The notes: a model not told the origin generated them from the letters alone. DNA of 64,000 nucleotides from Gordoniibacillus kamchatkensis (GCF_000829455.1 NZ_JXAK01000032.1:1-64000); one strand, 5' to 3'; shown: positions 27,047-36,093, numbered from the stretch's first letter. A program made the numbers and translations.

Positions 27047-28207
27047 TTGCGGCAATTCGACATCTACGCGTTTGCGGACTATTCCGGGGCGGCGAGTGAG
27101 AGAGAGCAGCGAAAGCATATTGCCTGGTGTGTCGGACGTGCCGGCGGCGAGGCGGAGGAGCCCGCGACGACAAGCTATACCCGTGAAGAGCTGGTCGTTG
27201 CAACGCTGCTGTTGTTGGGCAAAGCGACGGCTGCCGGGGAGCGGGTTATATTCGGCTTTGATCACAATTACGGCCTGCCGGACGGTTTGTACGAGGCGGC
27301 CACGGGAGCCAGCCTGCAGGATTGGCGGCAGCAGCTGGCGTGGCTTGCCGAAGGGCTCATGAAAAGCAGGGCTGCCGCACACCGCGCAGCGCAGCATGGC
27401 AAGGACGATGGCGGTCGCACCGTGCAGCTTTTGCCCTCGATGGAGGAGGAGCCCCGGCCGCGAGAATGGGCGGCAAGGGTGAACGCGATGATTGCCGAAC
27501 GGCTTGGGACGGAGACAGGCCCGTTTTGGGGGCCGCATTTTACGCCGAGCCGCCGCCTGTTCCCGTTCGCGGATACGCCGCTCCGGTTGCCCGAACGCCG
27601 CGTGACGGAAACGCGCCGACCCGGCATGAAGTCGGCGTACCAGCTCGGCGGCGCCGGCTCGGTCGGCCTGCAGTCGCTATTCGGGATGGCCCGGCTGCAC
27701 GAGCTGCTGCGCCGCTGCAATGCCGCCGGCATCCCGCTGCACTGCTGGCCGTTCGACGGCTGGACGCCGCCGCCGGACAAACACGTGATGGTCGAGGTGT
27801 ACCCGACCATCTACCTCGCACCCACGCTATCCGCACCGCCGGCCGCCACGCCTACCGCCGGCGCAGGGTTCACCGCGGCCGTCACTGGCGCAGGCACATT
27901 CGCTGCCCGCGCGCCTTCGGGCGCCGGGGCTCTCGCCGGCGCCGCACCGGCCGCGCCCACGCCTACCGCTCGGCCGAACGCCACGCCAACCGCCGGCGAC
28001 GTTACAACCGCCGCGGCCGCTCCCGCCCTCGGCCCGGCCGGACGCCAGCGCCGCACCGACGCCGGCGACGCCGCCGCGTGCGTGCGCTGGGCCCGCGAGC
28101 AAGACCGCCTCGGGCGGCTCGGCGTCTGGCTCGCGGAGCCGCCCGGCCTTACGCCCGAGCAGCGCCGCCGTGTCGCGCTCGAAGGCTGGGTGCTCGGCGT
28201 GCGCTAA
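27047..28207 (+). CDS. DUF429-like protein with a low-complexity insertion
   Basis: About 386 residues. The N terminus (DIYAFADYSGAAS) and the acidic nuclease-like landmarks IFGFDHNYGLPDG, HVMVEVYPTIY and DAAACVRWA suggest the RNase-H-like DUF429 family, whose function is uncertain. About 75 residues rich in Ala, Thr, Pro and Gly (about 260-338) are inserted between the VEVYP strand and the DAAACVRWA helix, which normally follow one another. GGAAGGAGG lies 7-8 bases before TTG 27047; GTG 27041 is too close to it. Monocistronic. Confidence 0.65.
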   Translation: MRQFDIYAFADYSGAASEREQRKHIAWCVGRAGGEAEEPATTSYTREELVVATLLLLGKATAAGERVIFGFDHNYGLPDGLYEAATGASLQDWRQQLAWLAEGLMKSRAAAHRAAQHGKDDGGRTVQLLPSMEEEPRPREWAARVNAMIAERLGTETGPFWGPHFTPSRRLFPFADTPLRLPERRVTETRRPGMKSAYQLGGAGSVGLQSLFGMARLHELLRRCNAAGIPLHCWPFDGWTPPPDKHVMVEVYPTIYLAPTLSAPPAATPTAGAGFTAAVTGAGTFAARAPSGAGALAGAAPAAPTPTARPNATPTAGDVTTAAAAPALGPAGRQRRTDAGDAAACVRWAREQDRLGRLGVWLAEPPGLTPEQRRRVALEGWVLGVR

Positions 28208-28345
28208 AACGAACCCCTATAGCCATACAGCAACAACCAATCCCGGTCTGGACACATCTCTCTGGCGGGAGTATGATGCAGGAGAAGGTTTTGTCTAATT
28301 CGCCTCACTTTAGCATCATACATAAGAAAGAAGGCATGAGCCGCC

Positions 28346-29248
28346 GTGAGGTCCTACTTGCTTTTGCTTCTTTGCGTAACGCTATGGGGCGCCAATTTCG
28401 TTTTCGGCTCGATTCTTGTCCGGGAATTCCCGGCTCTGCACGTATCCGCTTACCGTCTGACGCTGACGACGCTGTTCCTGCTTGCGTATGCCGCCGCCAC
28501 CCGCCGCTTCTCCAAAGTGACCTGGCGCGACATCGCATATTTAATTCCGCTCGTCCTCATCGGCACGCTGCTTAACCAGGTTTCCTTTTTCACCGGGCTG
28601 TTGACGACGGACGCGACGACAGCGGCGCTGATCCTGTCGCTCGCGCCCATCTTTACTTCGATACTCGCCCGCGTGTTCCTCAAGGAGCCGTTTACGGCCC
28701 GTATGGCTGTCGGCTCCGTTTTGGCGCTGTTCGGCGTATTTTTCGTCGTCGGCCATGGCGGAGCCGGGCTGCGCATGACCGCTGGCATCTGGCTCATGTT
28801 TGCGGCAATGATCACGTTCTCGCTCTCTATCATCCTGATGCGCAAGCTGACCGAGCGCCTCGACGCCTTTGCGGCGACGCTGTACTCGACCATTCTGGGC
28901 TTCGCCGCCGTGTATCCGGTCGCGGTATGGCGCGAGCGGCACGTCGACTTTCACCCGCATTGGTGGGCGTGGGCGCTGCTTTTCGGATCGGCGCTGCTCA
29001 TCCAATGCATGTGCTCGCTCATTTGGAATGGAGAGCTTCGCAAGGTAGGCGCGGCGAAAGCGTCCATTTTTCTCAATTTGCAGCCGTTCGTCGCCATGGT
29101 GTTCGGATTCGTCATGCTCGGAACGCCGATTACGTGGACGCAGGTGATCGGCTCCGTGCTCATCGTCGGCGGCGTCGTCCTGGCGACATGGCAAGGGCTG
29201 CCCGCGCCGAAGCTCAAAACCGCCGCGCAGCGCACCGAGGCGCCCTAA
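28346..29248 (+). CDS. EamA/DMT-family transporter
   Basis: Inner-membrane exporter of 300 residues with ten hydrophobic segments in two EamA repeats (LLLLLCVTLWGANFVFGS near the start, AALILSLAPIFTSILARVFL in the first repeat, ASIFLNLQPFVAMVFG in the second). GTG 28346 is assigned by the family start; its ribosome binding site is weak. Substrate unknown, probably an amino acid or metabolite. Ends at a strong bidirectional terminator. Confidence 0.9.
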   Translation: MRSYLLLLLCVTLWGANFVFGSILVREFPALHVSAYRLTLTTLFLLAYAAATRRFSKVTWRDIAYLIPLVLIGTLLNQVSFFTGLLTTDATTAALILSLAPIFTSILARVFLKEPFTARMAVGSVLALFGVFFVVGHGGAGLRMTAGIWLMFAAMITFSLSIILMRKLTERLDAFAATLYSTILGFAAVYPVAVWRERHVDFHPHWWAWALLFGSALLIQCMCSLIWNGELRKVGAAKASIFLNLQPFVAMVFGFVMLGTPITWTQVIGSVLIVGGVVLATWQGLPAPKLKTAAQRTEAP

Positions 29249-29262
29249 TCTGCCGCATCGTC

Positions 29263-29301
29263 AAAATGGCTCCTTCCCCGCCTGGGGGAAGGAGCCATTT
29301 T
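29263..29301. terminator. Bidirectional terminator
   Basis: Perfect 17-bp stem AAAATGGCTCCTTCCCC / GGGGAAGGAGCCATTTT between convergent genes. Confidence 0.93.
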
Positions 29302-29308
29302 CGCTTCA

Positions 29309-30268
29309 TTACCGAACCGTCGCCGTGCCGCCGTACCGCTTCTTCAACTGGGCGATCCAGAACTGCAGCGCCAAAATGACGGCCGCGAAGCAGGTGCCGG
29401 AGCTGATAATGATCCATGGATACAGCCTGATGTAGGTGGAACCGTACGCGATCAGCGCCGTCCACTCGCCGGTTGTGGTGATCGGAATGAAGTAATCGAC
29501 AAAGAGATCCCACTCCAGCGTTTCCGAGCCGCCGATGCAAATGTGGAACACAGCAAGCTGGCCGATCAGGAACAGCACCTGGACGAACTCGGTCAGGAAC
29601 AAGAACATGAGCTCAAGCCGCATGCCGGGCATGAGATGCCTGCGCATCGTGTGCAGTACGCCGCCGCCCATTAGGCGGGATGCCTCGACGTAAAGCTTCT
29701 CGTTGTAATATTTGGCGCGCTGCGCGATCTGGTAAGCCAAAGGGAAAATGCCGAGAAACGCAATCATCGCAAAATAAAGCACCGTAAACGTGAGCAAATG
29801 CTGCGGGTTGGCTTTGGCACCGAAGTTGAGCCGCAGGCCGAAATACATGCCGTACAGCGGCGGAAACAGAAACAGGAACGCCGGGACGGCGGAAATAACC
29901 CACTGCAACGTGCGCAGCGCGCCTGAGGTACGTCCCGTAACGCCGCTCCATAGCCCCCACGGCAGGGCAAAACAGAAGCGCAGCAGCGTCAGCGCAAGGG
30001 CGGTGCCCATCGTGTACTTGAAGCCGTTCAGCAGCAGCGACAGCATGTCGAAGCCGCGGTGGTCGGAGCCGAATATGAATTTGGTCCCGGGCGGGAACGG
30101 CGGCTTTTCGTATTTGAGCTTGCCGTCTACGGTGGTCGGTATGAGATTGATTTTGTCCTGCTGGCTGATGCCGTGCGGCTTTAGCCAGCCGCCGAAGACG
30201 GCGACAAGCAGCAGTAAGGCGATGATCGCCCAGGAGGCGTAATAGCTTTTGGTGGCGCGGGGTTTCAT
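29309..30268 (-). CDS. Peptide-type ABC transporter permease (OppC-like), orphan
   Basis: Polytopic protein of 319 residues with the binding-protein-dependent permease fold. It has the loop YVEASRLMGGGVLHTMRRH, equivalent to the EAA motif that contacts the ATPase, and an extracytoplasmic segment containing FIFGSDHRGFDMLS, typical of DppC/OppC proteins (FGTDxxGRD). It lies 3 bp after the other permease in the same direction. Neither an ATPase nor a binding protein is adjacent; it may borrow them from another system. Confidence 0.85.
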   Translation of the reverse strand: MKPRATKSYYASWAIIALLLLVAVFGGWLKPHGISQQDKINLIPTTVDGKLKYEKPPFPPGTKFIFGSDHRGFDMLSLLLNGFKYTMGTALALTLLRFCFALPWGLWSGVTGRTSGALRTLQWVISAVPAFLFLFPPLYGMYFGLRLNFGAKANPQHLLTFTVLYFAMIAFLGIFPLAYQIAQRAKYYNEKLYVEASRLMGGGVLHTMRRHLMPGMRLELMFLFLTEFVQVLFLIGQLAVFHICIGGSETLEWDLFVDYFIPITTTGEWTALIAYGSTYIRLYPWIIISSGTCFAAVILALQFWIAQLKKRYGGTATVR

Positions 30269-30271
30269 CGG

Positions 30272-31339
30272 TCAGGCGGCCTCCTTCGTGCTGATGACGA
30301 ACGTGCGCCGCAGCAGCGCATACAAGCCGTGGAACGCGATGGCGATCGCGGCGAGGATGGCGCAAGTGACCGGCATGGCGCTGACGTTCTGGAAAGTCGG
30401 ATTGACGATATAGCCGCCAAGCCCCATTATGTTGCAGATCGCTTCCGCGACGCCCATGCTGGCCAAGGCGAGCGTCGTCGCTTTCGGGAGTGCCGTGAGC
30501 AAATCCTCCAGCACGTTGCGCAGCACGTGGTTCAGCAGCACCTCGCGCCGCGACAGCCCTTTGGCCATCGCCGTTATGACGTAGTCCTGGGCGAGCTCGC
30601 GCTGAAAAGCTAGCCGCATCGTTCCGTACAGCAGCACGCCGGGCACGAGCGCGATCGTCAGGAAAGGAATGAGGAACGGCACCTCCTTGCCGATCTGCAC
30701 GATCAGAATAAGCCGCTTGTCGGTGAACTTGCTGATGTAGATGGCGGCCAGCTGAATGAGCACGATGAGGAAAAAATCGGGCAGCGCGATCAGCAGCGAA
30801 TGGACGCCGTCCATCGTTTCCCCGAGCCGTCGCCAGAGCGAGGAGGCGAACGACATGCCCACCCCGAGCACGACCGCAAGCAACAGGCCCGGCACGAAAT
30901 AGGCGGAGGTGCGGACGAGCATTGCCTTCAGCTCTTGCTTGACCGGAATATCTTTGTTGATGGATGTGTTGCGGATCATGCCGAGATCGCCGCGCAGGTA
31001 GCCGCTGAGCTCATCTTTTAAAGTAAAGGTGTAGTGCTGCCACGAAATCGTCGGCTCGATCGGAACGGCATTTACGCGATAAATGCCTTGAATGCGGACG
31101 AGCTGGCTGGCATACGCCTGCGTTCGCCCGTAAGGCACCGATAAGATGCCTGATTTCGGATCGACGACAGTGACGTCCGGCAGCTTGGAAAGAGCTGCAT
31201 TCCAATCGATAGACGGGCTGGCGATGGCCCGCAGCTTGTCCGGCGCTTCATTCAGGAACAAGGTGCCGATGTTGCTCAGGAGGAAAATGCCGACAATCGT
31301 CAGAACCCCGAGCAGTGTCCATTTCAGGAAAGCTTTCAC
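30272..31339 (-). CDS. Peptide-type ABC transporter permease (OppB-like), orphan
   Basis: About 355 residues; an N-terminal membrane anchor, a periplasmic region of about 130 residues (longer than usual) and five C-terminal helices with the EAA-like loop DYVITAMAKGLSRREVLLNHVLRN (seen in part as AMAKGLSRREVL). GGAGAGG precedes GTG 31339; upstream in-frame codons lack such a site. Upstream gene of the two-permease operon. Substrate unknown. Confidence 0.87.
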   Translation of the reverse strand: MKAFLKWTLLGVLTIVGIFLLSNIGTLFLNEAPDKLRAIASPSIDWNAALSKLPDVTVVDPKSGILSVPYGRTQAYASQLVRIQGIYRVNAVPIEPTISWQHYTFTLKDELSGYLRGDLGMIRNTSINKDIPVKQELKAMLVRTSAYFVPGLLLAVVLGVGMSFASSLWRRLGETMDGVHSLLIALPDFFLIVLIQLAAIYISKFTDKRLILIVQIGKEVPFLIPFLTIALVPGVLLYGTMRLAFQRELAQDYVITAMAKGLSRREVLLNHVLRNVLEDLLTALPKATTLALASMGVAEAICNIMGLGGYIVNPTFQNVSAMPVTCAILAAIAIAFHGLYALLRRTFVISTKEAA

Positions 31340-31447
31340 CTGTAATCCTCTCCTATGGTGTTTTGACCGTTGGTAGTTTACTAATTTCATAGTGTAGCAT
31401 CGGATGGTTGAAATTACCATTACAAAATTCGAGCCGGATAACGCTTT

Positions 31448-31460
31448 CATTGTAACAATG
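31448..31460. promoter_or_regulatory. Palindrome between divergent permease and amidase genes
   Basis: Perfect dyad CATTGT-A-ACAATG in the 220-bp divergent region. A possible operator for either transcript; no regulator is adjacent. Confidence 0.35.
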
Positions 31461-31558
31461 GAAAAGGGTAAGCTGCTCCTGCTCGGCCGATTGCGGCGAA
31501 CGGGTTTTTGCCGGCGCCTATTTATGATATGGTGTTAGCAGAAAGGAGTGGGTTATGA

Positions 31559-32410
31559 ATGAGAGTAGCAGCCGTACAGTATCATTTGCACACGATCCGC
31601 AGCTTCGAGGAGTTCGCTGCGCGCGTGGATCATTACGTGAAAACGGCGGCAGAGTTCGAAGCCGATTTCGTGCTGTTCCCCGAGCTGTTCACGACGCAGC
31701 TGTTGTCCATTGGGGACGAATCCGGACGGGCGCTGCCGATTGAAGCGCTGCCGGGCTTTACGCCGAAATATATGGACCTGTTCGCAGGGCTCGCCCGCGA
31801 GACGGGGATGCATCTTATCGGCGGCACGCACATTATCGAAGACGCGGGACGGTTATATAATGTTGCGTATTTGTTTTATCCGGACGGGCGGATCGGCGAG
31901 CAGCGCAAGCTGCACATAACGCCCACCGAAGTAAAGGAATGGCGGATGGCGGCGGGCAGCGGCCTGCAGGTGTTCGATACGGACAAGGGGCGGATTGCGC
32001 TGCTGATCTGCTACGACATCGAGTTTCCGGAAATTGTGCGGATGGCGAAGGCGCGCGGGGTGGACGTCATTTTCTGCCCGTCGTGCACCGACGACCGTCA
32101 CGGCTTTCACCGGGTGCGCTATTCGTGCCATGCACGGACGATCGAGAACCAGGTGTACGTCGTCACGACCGGGACGGTCGGCTCGCTGCCGACGGTCGAT
32201 TTTATGCGCGGCAACTTCGGACAAGCGGCGGTGCTGACGCCGAACGACGTGCCGTTCCCGCCGGGGGGCGTGCTCGCGGCCGGGGAAATCAACGACGATA
32301 TGATCATCGTGGCGGACCTCAACCTGGAACTGCTGTACAAAGTGCGGGAAAAAGGCTCGGTCACGACGTGGCGCGACCGCCGCACCGATCTGTACCCGGA
32401 CTGGGCGTAG
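31559..32410 (+). CDS. Carbon-nitrogen hydrolase (nitrilase superfamily)
   Basis: Amidase-fold enzyme of 283 residues with the catalytic triad in order: Glu in LFPELFTTQ, Lys in RKLHITPTE and Cys in LLICYDIEFPE. It acts on C-N bonds of amides or ureido compounds in the cytosol. AAAGGAG lies 10 bases before ATG 31559. In many genomes a GNAT domain is fused or adjacent to this family; here a GNAT gene follows 16 bp downstream, supporting a joint role. Confidence 0.92.
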   Translation: MRVAAVQYHLHTIRSFEEFAARVDHYVKTAAEFEADFVLFPELFTTQLLSIGDESGRALPIEALPGFTPKYMDLFAGLARETGMHLIGGTHIIEDAGRLYNVAYLFYPDGRIGEQRKLHITPTEVKEWRMAAGSGLQVFDTDKGRIALLICYDIEFPEIVRMAKARGVDVIFCPSCTDDRHGFHRVRYSCHARTIENQVYVVTTGTVGSLPTVDFMRGNFGQAAVLTPNDVPFPPGGVLAAGEINDDMIIVADLNLELLYKVREKGSVTTWRDRRTDLYPDWA

Positions 32411-32426
32411 CGAGGGGGCGGACAGC

Positions 32427-33112
32427 GTGACAGGCGTTGGCGGTTACTTCAAAAAGCTTATGGCGTTCGAGGACGGCCGCCCCGTGCCGGGCGGTATGGC
32501 GCGGACGACTTCGACGCCTTGATCGACGTGCAGCGGGAGGCGTTCCCGCCTCCGTTTCCAGCGGAGCTGTGGTGGAACCGGGAGCAGCTGGAGAACCATG
32601 TGCGGCTGTTTCCGGAAGGGGCGCTGTGCGCAGAAGTGGACGGAGTCGGCGTCGTCGGCTCGATGACTGGGCTGAGGGTGGCGTTCGATCCGTCGCATCC
32701 GATACATACGTGGGAGGAAATTACGGATTCCGGCTACATCCGGAATCACGATCCGAACGGCAACACGCTGTATGTCGTCGACATTTGCGTCAAACCGGCG
32801 TACCGTAAGCTGGGCCTGGGCAAGTGGCTCATGCAGTCGATGTACGAAGTCGTCGTGCAGCTCGGACTGGAGCGGCTGCTCGGCGGCGGGCGTTTGCCGG
32901 GGTACCACAGCGTGGCGGACGAGCTGACGGCGGAGCAGTATGTGGAGCGGGTGCTGACCGGGGAGCTGCGCGATCCGGTGCTGACGTTCCTGCTGCGCTG
33001 CGGCCGGCTGCCGATTGCCGTCGTACCCGGCTACTTGGAGGACGAGGAATCGCACGGTTATGCCGCTCTGATGGAGTGGCGCAATCCGTTCTTGCCGGCC
33101 GGGGGCGAGTGA
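32427..33112 (+). pseudogene. GNAT acetyltransferase paired with the amidase, frameshift near the start
   Basis: Acetyl-CoA-dependent transferase of about 228 residues if restored. GTG 32427 starts a frame reading YFKKLMAFEDGRPVPG; at about 32490 it slips to the frame RYGADDFDALIDVQREAF that carries the whole GNAT fold (VVDICVKPAYRKLGLGKWLM is the acetyl-CoA loop). Adding one G in ccgggcgg gives a continuous protein. The in-frame TTG 32519 is not a likely true start because the preceding codons still read as family sequence. Confidence 0.75.
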
Positions 33113-33178
33113 GCGGGCCGGCAGGAAAAGGTGCGGTTGGGTGTTGACAGACAAGCTGATAAGGAAAGGGAGATCGAA

Positions 33179-33849
33179 ATGGATTACATACGTATTACAA
33201 GCATTGACGACCCGCGCTTCGCGGCTATGCACAAGCTGATGCAGAACGTGTTTCCGGCTGAAGAGGTGCTGGCGTTCGAGCTGTGGAAAGAGCCGCTGGA
33301 GGATCCGGGCATCCGCGTATTCGTCGCCGAGCATGAAGGAGAAATCGTCGGCGCTACGGAATACCGCGTGTACGACGATTTTCGCGTGGCGATGACGGAC
33401 TTTACGATTATCGGACGGCCGGGGCTCGGCATCGGCCGTTTCCTGGCGCAGCGCCGGTTGGCCGACATCGCGGCCGTGGCCCGGGGCGCCGGAGTGGAGC
33501 TTATCGGTATGTTCGCCGAAATTTACGACCCGTATCGCGTTCAGGACCATGCCTTTGGCGGCATCAAGCCGATGGATCCTTACGTGCGCCGCGAGGTGCT
33601 GTCGCATCTTGCTACCGCCGGCTGGACTTCGCCTATGTGCACCCGTCCTGGCAAGGGGACGGCGAGGCGGTCGGCGAGCTGGACCTGTGCTTCCTGTCTT
33701 TTGACGAAAGCTTGGAACAGCTGCCCGCCAGCCTAGTCGCCGCCTTCCTCCGCCGCTATTACGCCGTGCTGCCGAACAAGCCGGAGGCGTGGGAACGAAT
33801 GGTGGCGAATGTGGAAAGCCGCGATACGTTGAAGCTGCTGCCGATTTGA
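33179..33849 (+). pseudogene. GNAT-like acetyltransferase, single-base frameshift
   Basis: Acetyltransferase-like protein of about 223 residues if restored. AAGGGAG precedes ATG 33179. The core (VFVAEHEGEIVGATEYRVYD, RPGLGIGRFLAQRRL) is in the first frame; the C-terminal part (LDFAYVHPSWQGDGEAV) is in a second frame. One G missing at about 33612 (cttgctaccg instead of cttggctaccg) explains the break. Third gene of the amidase-GNAT cluster. Confidence 0.72.
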
Positions 33850-33978
33850 CCGTCTACTTGTACGCACGTCCCGGGGGGACTTCACCGGCAACGCTGCTTG
33901 GGCCGGGGGAAAATCCATTGCCAACGGAAAAATCCATAGGAATCCGAAGCTCCGCGCTGTAAGCTGAAGTCAAAACGA

Positions 33979-34896
33979 TTGCAGAGCGAGGGATTCGTCA
34001 TCGATAACGATATACTAAGCGGCATAATGCCGAGACAAGGGCTGAGCCGGCATGAGCTGGACGCAATCCGCGGGCTTGCGGAAATTTGCGAGCGGCACGA
34101 CGGCATCAAGCTCAAGCTGAACTGGAGTATGCTGGAGTCGCGCCCGGCCGGAGAAACGAACGACCTGCTGGTTTACGAGCGCGGCCGGCTGGTCGGATTT
34201 TGCGGCATCTATGCGTTCCTGTCAACGGAAGCGGAGCTAAGCGGGATGGTGCATCCCGACTATCGGCGCCGCGGCGTTTTCACGCAGCTGGCCGCCAAGG
34301 CGGCGCAGTTATGCCGGGAGCGGGGAATGCAGCGGCTCATCTACATTTGTCCGCGCAACTCGGAAGCCGGGCAAAGCTTCCTTCAGCGGCAGAACCTTCC
34401 CTATCGCGATTCGGAGTACGCTATGGAGCTGAGCAATGCTTCCGCCGTGCCGCTTTCCGCTGCTTCTCTCCCGTCGGGAGTAACGCTGCGGCAAGGGGGC
34501 AAAGATGACCTTAATCAGCTGGCTGAGCTGAACCGAGTCGGGTTCGGGATGTCGCAGGAAGAAGCGACGTCATTAGCCGCGGCAACGCTCACTCCGCTCG
34601 AGATACCGTACTTGGCGGAGCGGGACGGGCAGGCGGTCGGGAAGCTGAACGTTTTGTTCAACGATAGCGCCGGCCTCGCGTTTGTTTTCGGCTTTGCCGT
34701 GAAGCCGGAGGAGCGGGGGCGCGGCATCGGCCGGGCTATGCTGTCCGGCGTGATCGAACGCATTCGCAAGGAGCGCGGACTGGCGCGCTTCGGGCTTGAA
34801 GTGGCGGCGACCAACGAGCGCGCGCTCGGCCTGTATGAGTCGTGCGGCTTCCGCACCGTCAGCGTCATCGACTACTATACGCAGCAGTTGAACTGA
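33979..34896 (+). CDS. Double-domain GNAT acetyltransferase
   Basis: About 305 residues with two GNAT folds in tandem: the first with MVHPDYRRRGVFTQLAAKA (acetyl-CoA loop near residues 90-110), the second with FAVKPEERGRGIGRAMLSGV near 238-258 and LGLYESCGFRTVS near the end. Resembles mycothiol-synthase-like tandem GNATs, but the substrate is unknown. The start is uncertain: TTG 33979 or ATG 34027; neither has a strong binding site. Confidence 0.82.
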   Translation: MQSEGFVIDNDILSGIMPRQGLSRHELDAIRGLAEICERHDGIKLKLNWSMLESRPAGETNDLLVYERGRLVGFCGIYAFLSTEAELSGMVHPDYRRRGVFTQLAAKAAQLCRERGMQRLIYICPRNSEAGQSFLQRQNLPYRDSEYAMELSNASAVPLSAASLPSGVTLRQGGKDDLNQLAELNRVGFGMSQEEATSLAAATLTPLEIPYLAERDGQAVGKLNVLFNDSAGLAFVFGFAVKPEERGRGIGRAMLSGVIERIRKERGLARFGLEVAATNERALGLYESCGFRTVSVIDYYTQQLN

Positions 34897-34957
34897 AGTC
34901 CGTCAACGCAACTGGTAGCGTGCCAGTCGCCCCCGCAATAGCGGGAAAAACTCGCAC

Positions 34958-35105
34958 TGCCCGAGAAAGGCGGAGGATGGGATGTAGGTACGAAGAGCGT
35001 AGCGTGCGCCTTTGAACTCGTGTTCCCATCTCGAGGGAACGCGAGTGTGAGTGATGCCGGAGACCCACATCTCCAGTCCGCAGCGCAGCCATTCTTTCTC
35101 GGGCA
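34958..35105 (-). repeat. Dispersed MITE-like repeat, copy 3 (best-preserved ends)
   Basis: 148-bp element bounded by a perfect 12-bp terminal inverted repeat, TGCCCGAGAAAG (34958-34969) and CTTTCTCGGGCA (35094-35105). Inside, GGGAACACGAG and its complement form a hairpin as in copy 1. In opposite orientation to copies 1 and 2. It abuts the phased-palindrome array at 35105-35290. Confidence 0.75.
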
Positions 35106-35290
35106 ACCTGAAAAAACTACCGTTAAAATAAGCTGGCTGTTACGGCGCGGAGGGATAAACGGGAAAAGCTCCAGCTATAATTCCGACTACTCCCGAAAAT
35201 ACTGGAGGAAAGGGAGATTAACTGGACAATTTCCTGGTAAAAGGTCGCGAACAGGGGCTGAGCCAAAAAGAATGGGAGGTTTTCCAGTTA
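35105..35290. repeat. Array of four phased 21-bp dyad repeats, locus 2
   Basis: Units at 35105-35125 (left arm degenerate), 35157-35177, 35219-35239 and 35270-35290. Centre spacings are 52, 62 and 51 bp. AATTCCG just after unit 2 and AGGTCG just after unit 3 are shared with locus 1, so the loci are homologous. Confidence 0.68.
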
Positions 35291-35339
35291 ACCGAAACGT
35301 TCTGCGCCGCTGTTCTCGTCAGCTAGAACCCGCCGATGC

Positions 35340-35389
35340 AAAAAAAGAAGCGAGTGCCGCGGTATACCGCAGCGCTTGCTTCTATTTTG
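35340..35389 (-). terminator. Strong hairpin terminator
   Basis: A stem of about 19 bp (35346-35364 with 35365-35383, one mismatch) is followed by seven T on the minus strand. It would end leftward transcription, probably that of the small gene at 35745-35927. Confidence 0.75.
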
Positions 35390-35744
35390 CAAAGTTTGCG
35401 ACCTCTCATTGCGAGGGGGCCGGCCTTTGATGCAGCGCTCCAGTACAAAGCTTTCGCTCCGGCGGTCCAGTCGGCGATATTTTGCGGGAACTGGGCCCCT
35501 AACGCTTAAATCGGCTGTCCAGCGGCCGTTTTGGCCTTTGCAGACCGGCAGCCGACGCCGCCCTATGGACCGCTGCAGACAGGCGTTAAAAGCAACATTT
35601 TGACTCGACCTGGCATCTATCCGAGGCTGGCTTTGCCTAGCACGTCGGATGCGAAGGCGAGCCGGATGTCTCCCTCGGTCAATCGTTAACACCCTGCGGC
35701 AAACGCTCGCCATTCAAGTCCATGTGCCGGTTGCCCTTACCCGC
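35390..35744. other. Intergenic stretch, no gene recognised
   Basis: About 355 bp of high-GC sequence. Short frames exist on both strands, but none has a start signal or family motif. It could be the 3' untranslated region of the small gene to its right. Confidence 0.4.
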
Positions 35745-35927
35745 TTATTCCCCGGCGTCTGCCTTAGCCTCATCGGCTTTGTCGGTTTCCGTCAGAAGCT
35801 GAGGGTTTTTGATCAGGTGATGCTCGGCCGCTTCCTCGACGGTATTGTTTACGAACGCCATGTCCTGATTTTGCGGCTCCATGTTCGTAGTGCCGGTATA
35901 ATTACCGCGGTGCTTGCTGTTTTCCAT
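35745..35927 (-). CDS. Small hydrophilic protein of unknown function
   Basis: Sixty residues, rich in Asn, Glu and Thr (NMEPQNQDMAFVNNTVEEAA, ending ADEAKADAGE). AAGGAGG lies 9 bases before ATG 35927, a strong start signal. No transmembrane segment or cysteine. Not assigned to a family. Confidence 0.6.
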   Translation of the reverse strand: MENSKHRGNYTGTTNMEPQNQDMAFVNNTVEEAAEHHLIKNPQLLTETDKADEAKADAGE

Positions 35928-36093
35928 CGTCCACGTCCTCCTTGCGTACTGTAGTTTCGAGAGGCCTTCCATTCTGCGCGCTAAAGCTGATTCCGCTACG
36001 GATATCGCTCAGTCCCCAAGGACGGCATACAGCCGTTCATCCTCGTTGCGTGCGCCTCATTCGGAGAGAGTGCTTTGCTGTAAGCTTTTGTTA

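Noticed and set aside
35288-35713. 141-codon minus-strand frame
   Set aside because: Arg-rich, without start signal, and it runs through a strong terminator hairpin.
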